A stretch of 64,000 nt of DNA from Pollenia angustigena (lineage: Eukaryota > Arthropoda > Insecta > Diptera > Polleniidae), in the NCBI GenBank assembly GCA_930367215.1, contig OV884058.1, positions 216,856,208 through 216,920,207 on the forward strand. The letters run 5' to 3'. Positions within the stretch are counted from its first letter, which is position 1; every line of letters starts with the position of its first letter. Below the pieces are notes generated by a model. That model had not been told where the DNA came from. It made no database searches and was given only the letters and a program-made list of their open reading frames with translations. The position numbers and the translations under genes were made by a program. This document shows positions 1 through 11,700 of the stretch, in pieces.

Positions 1-280
1 CAGCTGGTTTGTTTTGAAACGTAAACAAAAGTCAGCTTTTGTTTACATTTATAGGTTATGTCATAAGGAAAAACATAAGCAGGTGTGATACCAAAAATTA
101 TGAATCGTATGTAAAATGGAAATTTTGACATACATACGGAATTACATATGGGTAAGAAAAGTGACAGTACATATGTAAAATACATCCCGTCTGATAGCAC
201 CTTTAATATGGTGACTACAATCATGAATCTTATCATAATATGTTGCTCTTAGAATATGTTTATGTTTAATATATTTTAGA
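1..280. other. no recognisable feature (intron or upstream of anchor)
   Basis: AT-rich sequence with no exon, inverted repeat or recognised element. It is probably part of the intron that precedes the first visible anchor exon. Confidence 0.4.
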
Positions 281-1012
281 GTGAATTACGTTATTAGACG
301 GTTGTATAGCATTGGAATGTATTTGCCTCATTTGGTAAGGAAGCAAGTTGCTCTATCTCTATGTCTGCCAATATTTTTGTATGGGTTGGAAATATTTTCG
401 GGGGTATCACAACATAATATTTTAAAACTTAAACAAAGTTTTAATAGGGTAATACGATATATTTTTGGTCTGTCATTTAGGGATCAGAGACCTTTAAAAT
501 ATTTAAATTTGGAGCGCAATCCTATCTTCTTGAAAGATATAGTTTTGGTCGCTCTAACCGAACGCACTCATAAGATTTTCCAAGGTTTTCAACTCTTGTT
601 ATGAATAGATCTTTCGTTGTTCGTGTGATAAGAATGTGGAATCTTTAATTCCATACGAGGACCGTAGGTTCAATAAGTCATTATCAAGTTTTAAAAAAAT
701 ATTGTTGTCTAATTTATAAAAAAAAACGTTGCTTATTTCTATATTTCAGGTGTTTTAGATTCTTTAATTTTATCATTTTCAGCAATTGTGCAAAAAAAGA
801 AGGGGGGAAACGTTTTACATACATTATAAATAGAAAAATGGTTAATTTTTTAGAATGTATACTTATTACTAATATGTTATAATATAAGTAATATATAAAA
901 AGTTATGTATTATCTTTAGTTAAGCTAAGCCAATTGTATCTTCCGGGTTAATAAGGCCCAATGGGCTTGTTATTCAAAATGAATAAATATATGAATGAAT
1001 GAAATGAAATGA
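281..1012 (+). mobile_element. 3' fragment of a non-LTR (LINE) retrotransposon
   Basis: The reading frame at 281-604 encodes the C-terminal part of a non-LTR reverse transcriptase (VRKQVALSLCLPIFLYGLEI, then FNRVIRYIFGLSF). The same region occurs in the longer copy at 20.2-21.6 kb. Coding sense continues in shifted frames to about 717, with a broken WNS..P motif and a typical ORF2 end, so frameshifts near 600 and 645 have killed it. The 3' tail (about 975-1015) is made of short AATGA-like units, as many fly LINEs have instead of poly(A). The 5' side is truncated. It lies upstream of the first visible anchor exon, on the same strand, probably in an intron. The LINE clade was not determined. 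Confidence 0.75.
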
Positions 1013-1188
1013 AAAATTAAAAATGTTATACATAGTTTAAATCCCTTGTTGCTATTGCTTTAACATATGTATATATTTAGTGCATACATCAATGTATTAA
1101 CTAAGTTTTAAATAAATATGTACATAAACAAAACTTTATAAAATAATAAACTTATCAATAACAAAGTTGCATTAAAATTTCTTTACAG

Positions 1189-2723
1189 TTATCTTGCTGG
1201 ACGTTTTAAAATCATTTCAAATGCCGAAACCAAAGGCCTGGGTACATTTGTGGGCACATTTGCTTTGCCCTCATTAATATTTCTCTCCTTAGTGGAATTA
1301 AATTGGAGCCTAGTCAATTGGACATTTTTGTTGGCCATGCTAATATCAAAGTCCATAGTATTTTTTGCAGTGGTAATAATATCAATTTTCATAGCGAGAC
1401 CTCTAAATGTAGCCAGAGCAGGTCTACTGGGTATATTTTGTACACAATCAAATGATTTTGCAATTGGCTATCCAATAGGTGAGTTTAAAGTTAGTACTTT
1501 TAATAATCATTTTAAAAACTATTGAATTTATTTTTGTTTTATAGTAATGGCTTTGTACAAGGACTTACATCCAGAATATGCCGCCTATTTGTATTTAATG
1601 GGTCCCATATCATTGGCCATTTTAAATCCTATAGGTTTAGTTTTAATGGAAATATCAAAAATTTCACAAAATAAAAATGAGCAGGTACATATCATGTTGT
1701 TACTTATAACCAATTTAAATATACACTGCAAGTTTTCTTGCCTTAGTATTGAGTTTATAGAAGATATAGAAAGTATAATCAAACCTCTTCTTTCTCTGTT
1801 CTATAAACTTAACTCTTCTAAGAAAACTTTTAAACAAAGTGTCTTTCTTCTTCTTTTTAAGGCTCAAAATCCTCCTTTGTGTCCGGAAACTTGTCCGGCT
1901 GAGCAAATGGCTAAACGTAATCGCTGCTTAAGTGATAGATCCTTAATTATCTTGAACACCATGAAATCGCTGTTTTTCAATCCGTTGCTGTTGATGACCC
2001 TTTTAGGTGTCGCCGGTTCTTTTATATTCCCTAATGGTTTGCCTGAAGTAATCGCCAGTGTCTTAAGGGTGTTTGGTGAATCATTTTCTGCCACGTCTTT
2101 ATTCTTGCTGGGTTTGAAAATTGTAGGCCAAGGCAGTTCATTTAAAGGTTCCGAGTTTTTATTACCCGGCATATTGATTTTAGTTAAAATGTAAGTAAAT
2201 TATTTGAAAGCATACTCTTAGGCGTTTTGTTTTTAATGTAAATTAAATTACAGCTTGGTTCTGCCTTTGGTTTGTCGCCAAACTGTTAACATCATGCAAG
2301 CTGGTGCCGACTTTAATGATACTACAGAACTAAGTACATTTGGTTTTCTTTATGGAACTTTTCCAGCTGCACCTGGGGCTTTTGTAATAGCCACACAGTA
2401 CAATGTTGAAGTTGAATTGGTCAGTTTTTTAAAATTTGATTTAAATGTAAAATTAGAAAATGTTTGTATTCATTTATAATTAGATTGCTAAAAGCATGGT
2501 CTTGTGCACCTTTATCTCGGCTCCTTTAATGTTTATTTCGGCAAAAATGATTTCTTTAACGAATCTCAATCCTGTTGATTATATTCATGAGTTGGATGCC
2601 TTCTCCTTTGACATTAGTGTGGCTGGAGTAGCTGCTTGTATTTGGATGCTGCTACTGCTAATAAGCACTAAACGTTTTAGGCGTATGCCGCATCGTATCA
2701 CATTCTGTTTGGTTTTATCACAG
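1189..2723 (+). CDS. anchor: anchor exons 1-5 (of those visible): transporter domain
   Basis: Five exons encode most of the PIN-like transporter domain. Exon 1 (1189-1478) has hydrophobic helices and the QSNDFAIGYP signature. Exon 2 (1545-1684) continues with MALYKDLHPEYAAYLYLMGP. Exon 3 (1862-2190) carries a cytosolic Cys/Pro segment (PPLCPETCPAEQ), then helices. Exon 4 (2254-2419) carries VCRQTVNIMQAGA and FGFLYGTFPAAPGAF, a strongly conserved crossover region of this family. Exon 5 (2484-2723) carries two helices and leads into the GPCR-like part. Introns 1-4 are 66, 177, 63 and 64 bases. Intron 2 (1685-1861) is a multiple of three with no stop, so it could be retained without breaking the frame. 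Confidence 0.88.
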
Positions 2724-5700
2724 GTGAGAAATATTGAAATAAAAGGATTCTTTAAAAAATCTTTTTTTTAATTTTGAAATTATAAAAAAATTCCAATACC
2801 ATATTCGAGAGTAAGAAAAAAATATTATCTTAAAAACAGAACATTTTTATTAAAAGTTCTTTACAATCTAAAAATTAATTTTCTATGAAAAAGCAGTTTG
2901 TACAGGGTGGGCCAACACTAGAGTTGTGTCGTTCCGGAACGACCTAGTTCCATTGAACGAGTCCCTAAAAGGAACGGTGCGGACATCTTCAACAGTTCAT
3001 TTTTTGTCGTTCCTCGTTCCGCAATTGCAATCCGTTGGATGATCACATGTATATTTGTAGGGTTATTTTTTGTGTGTTCATCAATGTTGCCGACTTTTGT
3101 GTATTTTTGTCGTGACATAAAAAATGCTTAATTAAATCAATTACTTATGTGATCCAAAGCAATATATTTTAGCAATATACCATTCATTATTATTTGTTAT
3201 TATTTTTTACAAACATTTAAAAATATACATAATTCTTATAAAAACAAACAATAACTAATTTTGTTGGTTCCTAACCTTTGTGAATGTGTTCATTTTTATT
3301 TAAATAAACTGTTTTATTTAATAACTAATTTGATTTTTTTTTGTTAGTAGTTAATTAAATAAATAATAAATGCTTAACCGAACCCCGGTTTGTTAAAAAA
3401 ACCCGAATAATCGATCTCCTTATTACCTACTGAACCCTGGTTCTCGAAGCAGGTAATTAGGCTTCCTATCAGATTTTCACTGGGAGCTGTTGCAAAAATG
3501 AATCGTTCAGAATCATTATTAAATTGAGTTGATGACATTTTAAAATTTGCATTGAAAATAAAATTTAAAACTCAAAAAAGTTATACAGACATGTTCTGGA
3601 AATCGAATTCAAGTAAAATTTAAATCGAACAAATTTTGAAAGCTATACTGTGTTTAAGGTTTATAAAAATATTCCCATTTATATACCTCATACTCTGAGG
3701 ACCACTTATCTATACCAGAACTACTTTTGAAAAAAAATTTAATTTAAAATCTCCATCGATTTCAGTTTCATGTAATTTCGATTCCCAGATCATGGGTTAG
3801 GTTAGGTTAAGAAGGGTTGTGTGCCCACTGGCACACCTCCACTCGGAGACCAAATACGGTCCATTGTGAATCCCTTCAATGAAATATGAAAAATAAGATA
3901 AGAGGAAGTGAAAAGTAGAGAAAAGGAAGTATGAGATAGACAGAAAATTAGAAAGTAGGACCAATACCCCCCTTACAGTCCCCTCAACAGAAACAGCCGC
4001 GTTATTTCCCTGACAAACCCCAGTAGATCGGCCGGATTACATCCAGCTATGCACCCCAGTTCGTCGTGAAACCTATCTCCTAACCACTTCCGTCTGAGAC
4101 CCTGCATCCGCAAAAGCCCTGACAGGACAATGACCCGTCAAGAACCCTATAAGTGTTCTAAGACTACCCCTATCCAATCCCAGTAGAACCCTGGTTGCCC
4201 CCGCGTCCAATCTGAGCCATAGTGCCCTAGACACCCTGCAATCCATTCTGTCCCTCCAGGATCGGTCAGTCATCACGGAATTTCTCCCGTATCACCCCAT
4301 AGTAGTAACATAGGGGGGCTTTACCCCTGTCCCTTACCACTAAGTCGAGACACGAACCCCCTCTCGCGAGTTCGTCCGCCACCTCATTCCCATCAACCAT
4401 GCAGTGTCCTGGTACCCAACACAGACTCACGTTGAATGCCCCCATGAGTTCCCTAAGAGCGTTCCTACACCGCGCGCCCAGGCATGATCGCACCGTATAG
4501 CTCTTCAATGCCCGAAGCGCCGCCTGACTATCGACGTAAATTGTCACCTTAGATCCACCCACGATGTGATCCAGTATCACCTCCGTGGCCCTCCAGATCG
4601 CTAGGATCTCAACCTGGAAGACACTGCACTCATCAGGGAGTCTGAATGACCTTTTTACCTCGGTGTCCGCGATATATACACCGGCACCAGTGCCGGCTTC
4701 CATCTTGGATCCATCCGTAAATACTGCCCACCACTTAAACAGTTTATTGGATCCACTCCAGATTTCCCTATCCGGAAATTCCACCGGTGGTGTTTTCCAG
4801 ATCATGGTTGATAAGCATTTCAAATCAGTCAGACTTATGGAACGATTACGGATGGCAACACAACTGAAGTTGAAATCAGGCAACGCCGCTCATTTTAAAA
4901 TATTCAAAAAGTTTTTATTTAATATCTTAACATGAACGGAGCTGGCTGATTTTGCTGCTGGCAACTTTACTTCAGTTCAATTTTCATCTGTTGATATGTA
5001 TGAATATAATTGGAAAATGGCAATTTTTTTTTAGCAAAATTAAGCTGTTTTTTAAACAAACTTCTATTGTCTCTGAATCTTAAAATTCTCTTTTTCTTTT
5101 TCAGTTAATGTGCTGTGTTGGTGTTATTTTATGGTCAAAATTAGAACGTGTACAAAAATGGCCATTGCTCATACAATTTTTCTTATTTAATGTTGGCACT
5201 TACAGCAGCCGGCTATGGACTGGCATATTGGCCATTTCATTGCTATTCTTACAATGTCGTAGCCTTTGTTTTGTTTTAAAATTGTGGCCCTATATGGTAA
5301 ATTGTTAATGATTTCTAATTAATATCGAAAATAATCTTGTAATGATAAATGTTTCATTTAGGTTGCTTTTGCCTGGGGTTTACCAGCAATTATTTCTGGC
5401 TTACTGGTAGCTTTCGATAGTAATGTTATGTCGGGGGAAAAACATAATCCCAGTTTTCAATATGGCAATGCTCAGGCTGCTATCTCAGTGTTTATGTTAG
5501 TCATGTGTTTTATAGGTAAGTGAATATGTTAAAAATAAATACAGACTTTTTTGGTTTAGTTTTAGTGATGAAAAATCTTTTATAATTGATCAGTTATTAA
5601 TCTTAATTTATTAAATAATATGGTTAAAAACTTAATAAATAATTTGCAAAAGTTACGAAAACAAGTTATGGCATTAGAAACTTTTGAAAACTAAAGTTTT

Positions 5701-8700
5701 GAATCAAAGTATTTATTTAAATTAAGATTCTATAGTGATGACAAATAAAAGTTTTCAATCTGATTAAAATATGTTAATAATATTAACAACCTTTTTTGTA
5801 TTTTTATGTTAATGATTTTAGAACAAAATTAATAAAAAAAATAACATCTTTTCAGTTACTGTGGGCTGCTTGGTTATGCATCAGCGTTATAAGAAGCGCT
5901 ATGAAAAATATTTAACCTTTTCACGTGAACTATCAAATCCAGAATCAGGTATTTTTCTTAAAAACTTTCTTAACGTCCAAATTTTTATTTATCTTCTGTT
6001 TTTAGAAACCTCTGATTTGCAGTCCACAATTTCTACGGCAAATCTTATTACCTCTTCGGCTAATAGTAATATTCATCAGCGTAGACGTTATACTTCCTAT
6101 TCATCCTCCGATGATGACGATATGTTACCTAATTCTGTTAATCCTTCCGGTAATGGTGCTGTGGGTAGCGGTGAAGGCTGTGGTAATGGGAATGGTACCT
6201 GTTGTTCTTCTGGTGCAACGACAAGTTCTACAACCACAACAGTTGTAGTGGATATTGAAGATCTTTTGAATAAACGTAATTTGGAACAGAATAAGAAGGA
6301 TTTAATAGAATCGGATGTTTCTCCACCATCGGAAATTGAAACGTGTGTGTGGAAAGTAATTGCTAAAATCAAGGTATTAATATATCTTATACTTACAGAA
6401 ACATAAATGGTCGACCGAATATTTGTGGTCCTGCTTTCAATTGTGGGGCCAGTACATCGCAGAATTGTCAATCTATAATTGAACGTTATGAGGAACATAC
6501 AAGACGCGACTTAGAGCCTTTAGAGAAAACAAACGATGAAGATGATCATCAAACCTTAAAACATATTGTATTGTTAATCATTTTACTTTGTTCAATGTTC
6601 GTGGTAAGTTTAAACTTTTTTTTTTTTTTTTTTGATTTTTTTAGAGCTATAGGAAAGTTTAAAAAAAAAACACATAAAATTCAGAAAAATGCATGAAATC
6701 TTTAATTGAATCGATAGTACGGTCCATATAATTTAATGTTTGAAGAATATTTCATGCAAATGTTGACCGTGACTGCGCCTCAAAGGGTCCATCCGCTTAG
6801 TCCAATTTTGGCATACTCTTTCCAACATTTCGGCCGGTATCTCATGAATAAATGCTTCAATGTTGTCTTCCAATGCGTCAATTGAAGCGGGCATGTGTGT
6901 ATAGACATGAGCTTTAGCATAGCCCCACAAAAAATAGTCTAAAGGCGTTAAATCGCACGATTTAGGCGGCCAATTGAACGGTCCGGAACGTGAAATAAAA
7001 TGTTCACCAAACTCGCCTTTTAATAAGTCCATTGTTAAGCGTGCTGTGTGGCATGTGGCACCGTCTTGTTGAAACCACATGTCATGCAAGTCAAGCTCTT
7101 GCAAAAAAAGTTGGATATCATCTCACGTTGTTGAGTAACAGAGGCCCAATTGCTGCGTACGGCGACGAATCGATAATTGATGGTCATCATTAACACTGCG
7201 CGATACAGCTGCGATATTTTCTTCACTTCGCACTCTACGTTAGCGTGTTGGTGGTTTAATGTTCAACAATGTAAATTTGGTGCGAAACTTAGTCACAATA
7301 GCCCGAATAGCCGCTTCAGTGGGTCGATTAAACTGACCATAAAATGGAAGAAGCGCGCGATGAACTTTCTTAACAGAGCACGCATTTTGATAATAAAATT
7401 CAATAATTTTCAAGCGTTGTTCGTTTGAAAGACGATTCATGGTTAAATTATAGACCAAACTGAAGATGTTTGACAGTGAAACAAAACACGAAACGTACGT
7501 CAGCTGTTTAAACCAGTGTTGCCAAAAAGATAATAGCTAAAAAATCACCCGATACATGTTTATTAGATATTAAATACTTACTTTTACTTCTTTAAATTAT
7601 TTATAAAAATATAAAAAAATTGCAGGGTTTGTCTGTTTCTATTTGGACATTGGTAATGGAGGGCATGTCTGGTATTTATTTGGAATTAAGTTTCTTGGAT
7701 GCCTTCTTAAATTTCGGACAAAGTTTAATTGTAATGGCTGTCTTCATTGGTGATACGGGTGAATTATTAATGCCTTTAATAAGAGTTTGGCGTAAAATAT
7801 GGTAAAAAAAAAAAAATTTAATTAATTCGAAATTTAATTGATACTATTTTCATTTTTTTAATTTTAGGTATGGTGCGAATGTTGTCACTTTGCCACACTG
7901 GTCTCATGTCAGTCAAGAAACTAAACATATATGCGAACAATTTCGCAATCATCATTTGGAAAATTGCAAAAAGGATATTGCTAAGGACAGAAGGTAATAA
8001 GATTTTGTAATTTAAAGGGAATTAAATAAGCTAGATTTAAAGGATTTTGGTTATCATTAATTAAAAGTCTTCCTTTTTCCTTTATTATAACAAGACTTAA
8101 AAGTAGACACATTTCACGGGAAACAGAAAATATACTGAAAAATTACTTTTTTTACTGAAAACTGGCTGAGTTGACAATCCGAAGTTGTTGTTCGTTGAAC
8201 TCCGAGCTGCTTTGGTGCGCAGAATTGATTGTCGTGAAAACGTATTTTTTGTGTCCTTTTTCAAAACTCGTATACTTTTAGACGCAACTTTTTTTTGTTG
8301 CACGCATCTACAATTTGACTTTTAAATCTAAAGTTCAAAGATCACAATTTAATTTCGAAAATTAAAAAAAAAAAAACATATTAAAGGGGAATATCTAATT
8401 GCTGCTTGATGTTTCGTTTCGTCTCAATGCCTTTTGTCTGCAATCTTCAAAATTAAATATTTCTGTTAAAAAATATAAAACTTTTTTACTACAAAGTGAG
8501 TTTTTTACTTAAAATACTTTTTTCAAAGTAAAATGGCTTTAACTGAAAAATTAGCTTTTCACTGAAAATTGCAATTTTTAATGACATTTCGTCAGCTCGT
8601 TATTGGTGTGGCACAAACGCCAAAAAATTCGTAATGGAGAAAAACGGCAATGAAGGTTTACATGAAGATTTCTCAAAATGTATACGATAGAATTTTTTTT

Positions 8701-11700
8701 TATTTTCCCCGCTGCTTTCGGGATATGTTTTGAAGACAAATGTAAACATTTGTCAACTTTCATCAATGAAGTTAGAAATTAATAGTATTTTATTGAAAGT
8801 GAAAAACCATTGTTTTGTGCCGCATCCGCCACTTTTCCAAAAATATTTGTAAAAAGTAGCTTTTTGTGCTGCATACGTATACTTATTGCTATGCATTGAG
8901 TAACTTTCTAAAATGAAAGTTTCTATATCAGAGTTGCCAATTTAGCGCCTTTGGCGCTAGATTTAACAGTCGAAAATACGCATATTTTTTCTTAAACGAT
9001 ATTTTTAAAGAGCGCTAAATTGGCGCTTTTATTGATACCCAACATCTTTGTACTTTAATTTGCATACATTTAAATCAAGACACATTAAACCAAAATTTGT
9101 TTCGTTTCTTAAATACTTTTGAAACACGGAAAGACATTTATTTTCTAAAGTAATCCATTTTGCTTCTTAAAACAAGAAAATCCAAAAATAATTTCCTGAT
9201 TTTAACTTGTTTTGTTCGTTTTAAGTAAAACTTTCTTAAATAAACCAACATTTTCTCATGATCAAAAAATTCACGTTTTTGGTATATTATCAAAAATTTC
9301 TTAAGATAAGAAATACAAAAGTATCTTATTTTTAATAAAAACAAAAAAGATATTTCTGAAATCAAGCAACATTTATTTAATATTAGTCTGATTTTCTTGA
9401 TTTTGAAAAAAGAATCGAGTTTCTTGCATCAAGAAACAAATGCTAGGGATTTCTTTAAATTTTTTAAAAAAAATGCATCAGAAAACTTGTTAAGCAAATC
9501 AATTAAAAGTTTCCTATTTTTATATCTGTGGCATTTTGACAAAACATCTTAAGTCAAATTTAAAAAGTTGAAAAAAATTTTGTTATGCTAGAAACACAAC
9601 TGGGACGAACGACGAATTATTCGCAACGAATATTCGACACCAGAAATAGATCACATTGGTGTTAATGAAAGTACATACATTCATTGCGTAGACCGAAATT
9701 CGTCGTGCGTAACGAACTCTGCGATAGGTTTATTTCTATTTCTTACGCAGACAAACGACGAATAAATTGGGAAAGGGACAGCGCTGCATGATAGCAAAGT
9801 TCAATATTTATTAAAAATTGTGAAATCTGTAACGAAATACAGGCAGGGCCAACTATAACTATAAGGAATGGCTGAAATTCGGTAAAAATTGCATATTAGC
9901 GGAAATTCGCAAAAATTTGCTAACAGCGGCATGATAGCAAAGTCTACTATTTATTATAAATCGTGAAAGCTGTAAAGAATCACAGGGACAAATTGCTTCT
10001 ATTGCGAACTTGGCTAAAATTCGCGAAAAATTGCAAACTTTTTAATAAACACTTAAATTTATTTGAAATCGCTTTCAAACAAGCCATAAAATTGATTAAA
10101 ACTCCCTAAAACTATAAGGAATGGCTAAAATTCGGTAAAAATTGCTAAATTAGCGGTAAGTCGCAAAAATTTGCTAACAGCGGCATGATAGCAAAGTCTA
10201 CTATTTATTATAAATCGTGAAAACTGTAAGAAATTAGAAAACTTACAGGAACAAATCGCGAACATGGCTGAAATTCGCAAAATATTGCAAAATTTTAAAC
10301 AAACCCAAAAACTAATTTGAGATCGCAAAAGCGAAATGCAGAACAACAAAAATGCTGAAGTAAAACTAAAACACACCCGATTAATAGGTTTTTATAAATT
10401 CAAAAAAATTTTAGGTTCACGCACTTATTGTGTCTCATTTGACGAATTTACGCAAAGAATTCTTGCCGACGAATTCGTCGTACTATGCGAAGTTCGTCGT
10501 TCGTCCCAGTTGTGTTTCTAGCATTAATTGTACCAATTTTCATTCAAAAAACATTTTTCTTTACGTTTTAAAAATTGTGTATTAGAAATTGTTATTTAAT
10601 TTTGGATTATTTTATTATTTAATAAAAATGTTTATCACCAAGTTTTTTTTAAAAACATTTTTGCTATCGTATCTCGACTTAAGATGTTTTGTCAAAATGC
10701 CAAAATGTCAAAAAGATATGAAATTTCCTTAAACTAACGTTTTTATGAAAAAAATTCAGGCTTATCTGATTTTGTAAAATAAAAAGCAACGAAAACGTGA
10801 TTTAAGTAACTATAGAATTAAAATAATTTTTTTTTTAGCTGTAGATAAGTAAATTTTAGTTCGCTTTGAGTCATTATTTTTTGCTTAAACTAAGCCACAA
10901 TAAGAAATTTTTGGACGAGAATGGTGGAAAATTTTCTTGGTTCAAGCCATATTTTCTGGTGATTTAGTTAATAATTCTTTCCGTGTATATTGAAAATTAT
11001 ATTACTTTACTTTTCCTGAAATATATATCAGAAAAGGCTTTTTAAAAATGTTAATGTTTTATTAACACTGTTCGACAAAAAAACAAAAAAAAAAAAAAAA
11101 AAGTCGTGCTGAATCCAAATAGTTTATTCAATCACGTCTACCATGCATATAATAGGACCAGTCCAAACACCAAGAGTAGTCCAAGAATAGCCCAAAAGGG
11201 ACCAGGAGTAGTCCAAAAGTAACCCAAACGTGTGGAAAAAACCAGGGTTTAAAAGCATCCATCAGCTGGCTGCTTTTTATTTTTGCTTTTGCCACTGCTT
11301 TTGAAATTTTTAATTTTTTTCCAATAGCCAATGTTTTGTTTTTCGCTTGTGCAAAAAAGCAAATCTCCTATTTTGAATATTTTTATTTTCTGACAACTGC
11401 TTTTTTACAAGCCAGCGACAAAAATGGACAACCACATAAAAAGCAAAAGCTAAAAAAAATTATTTCGCCTTTTGCTTTTTTACTTTTTCCTGAAAGAAGA
11501 GCTAGTTAAAAAAGACAAACCAAAAAAAAAAATCTAAAATTCAAAGAACAAAAATTCTTCTCTGGCTGGTAATAACAAAAAGCCGCTGAAGTGTGTGCTA
11601 AAAGCAGTCTGAGCAGAGCTATTAGCTCTGCAAAAAGGCAGATTACAACGAAAAATACTGATCAGTGTACAAGCAACATGGTTTTTTTTCATGGTGGTGA

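Larger units (their letters stand above)
9124..10986. mobile_element. possible outer palindromic element with ACACGGAAAGA ends
   Basis: ACACGGAAAGA at 9124-9134 is matched in inverted orientation at 10976-10986, with looser matches inside (CAAGAAAAT and similar). Between them sit the 26-base-TIR element 9530-10701 and, nested in that, the element 9586-10523. The outer pair is only 11 bases, so it is tentative. Confidence 0.35.

Noticed and set aside
4585..4935. 116-codon frame on the plus strand
   Set aside because: It is antisense to the RNase H domain of the minus-strand LINE.
9138..9365. 75-codon frame on the minus strand
   Set aside because: Lys/Phe/Leu composition from AT-rich palindromic DNA; no motif.
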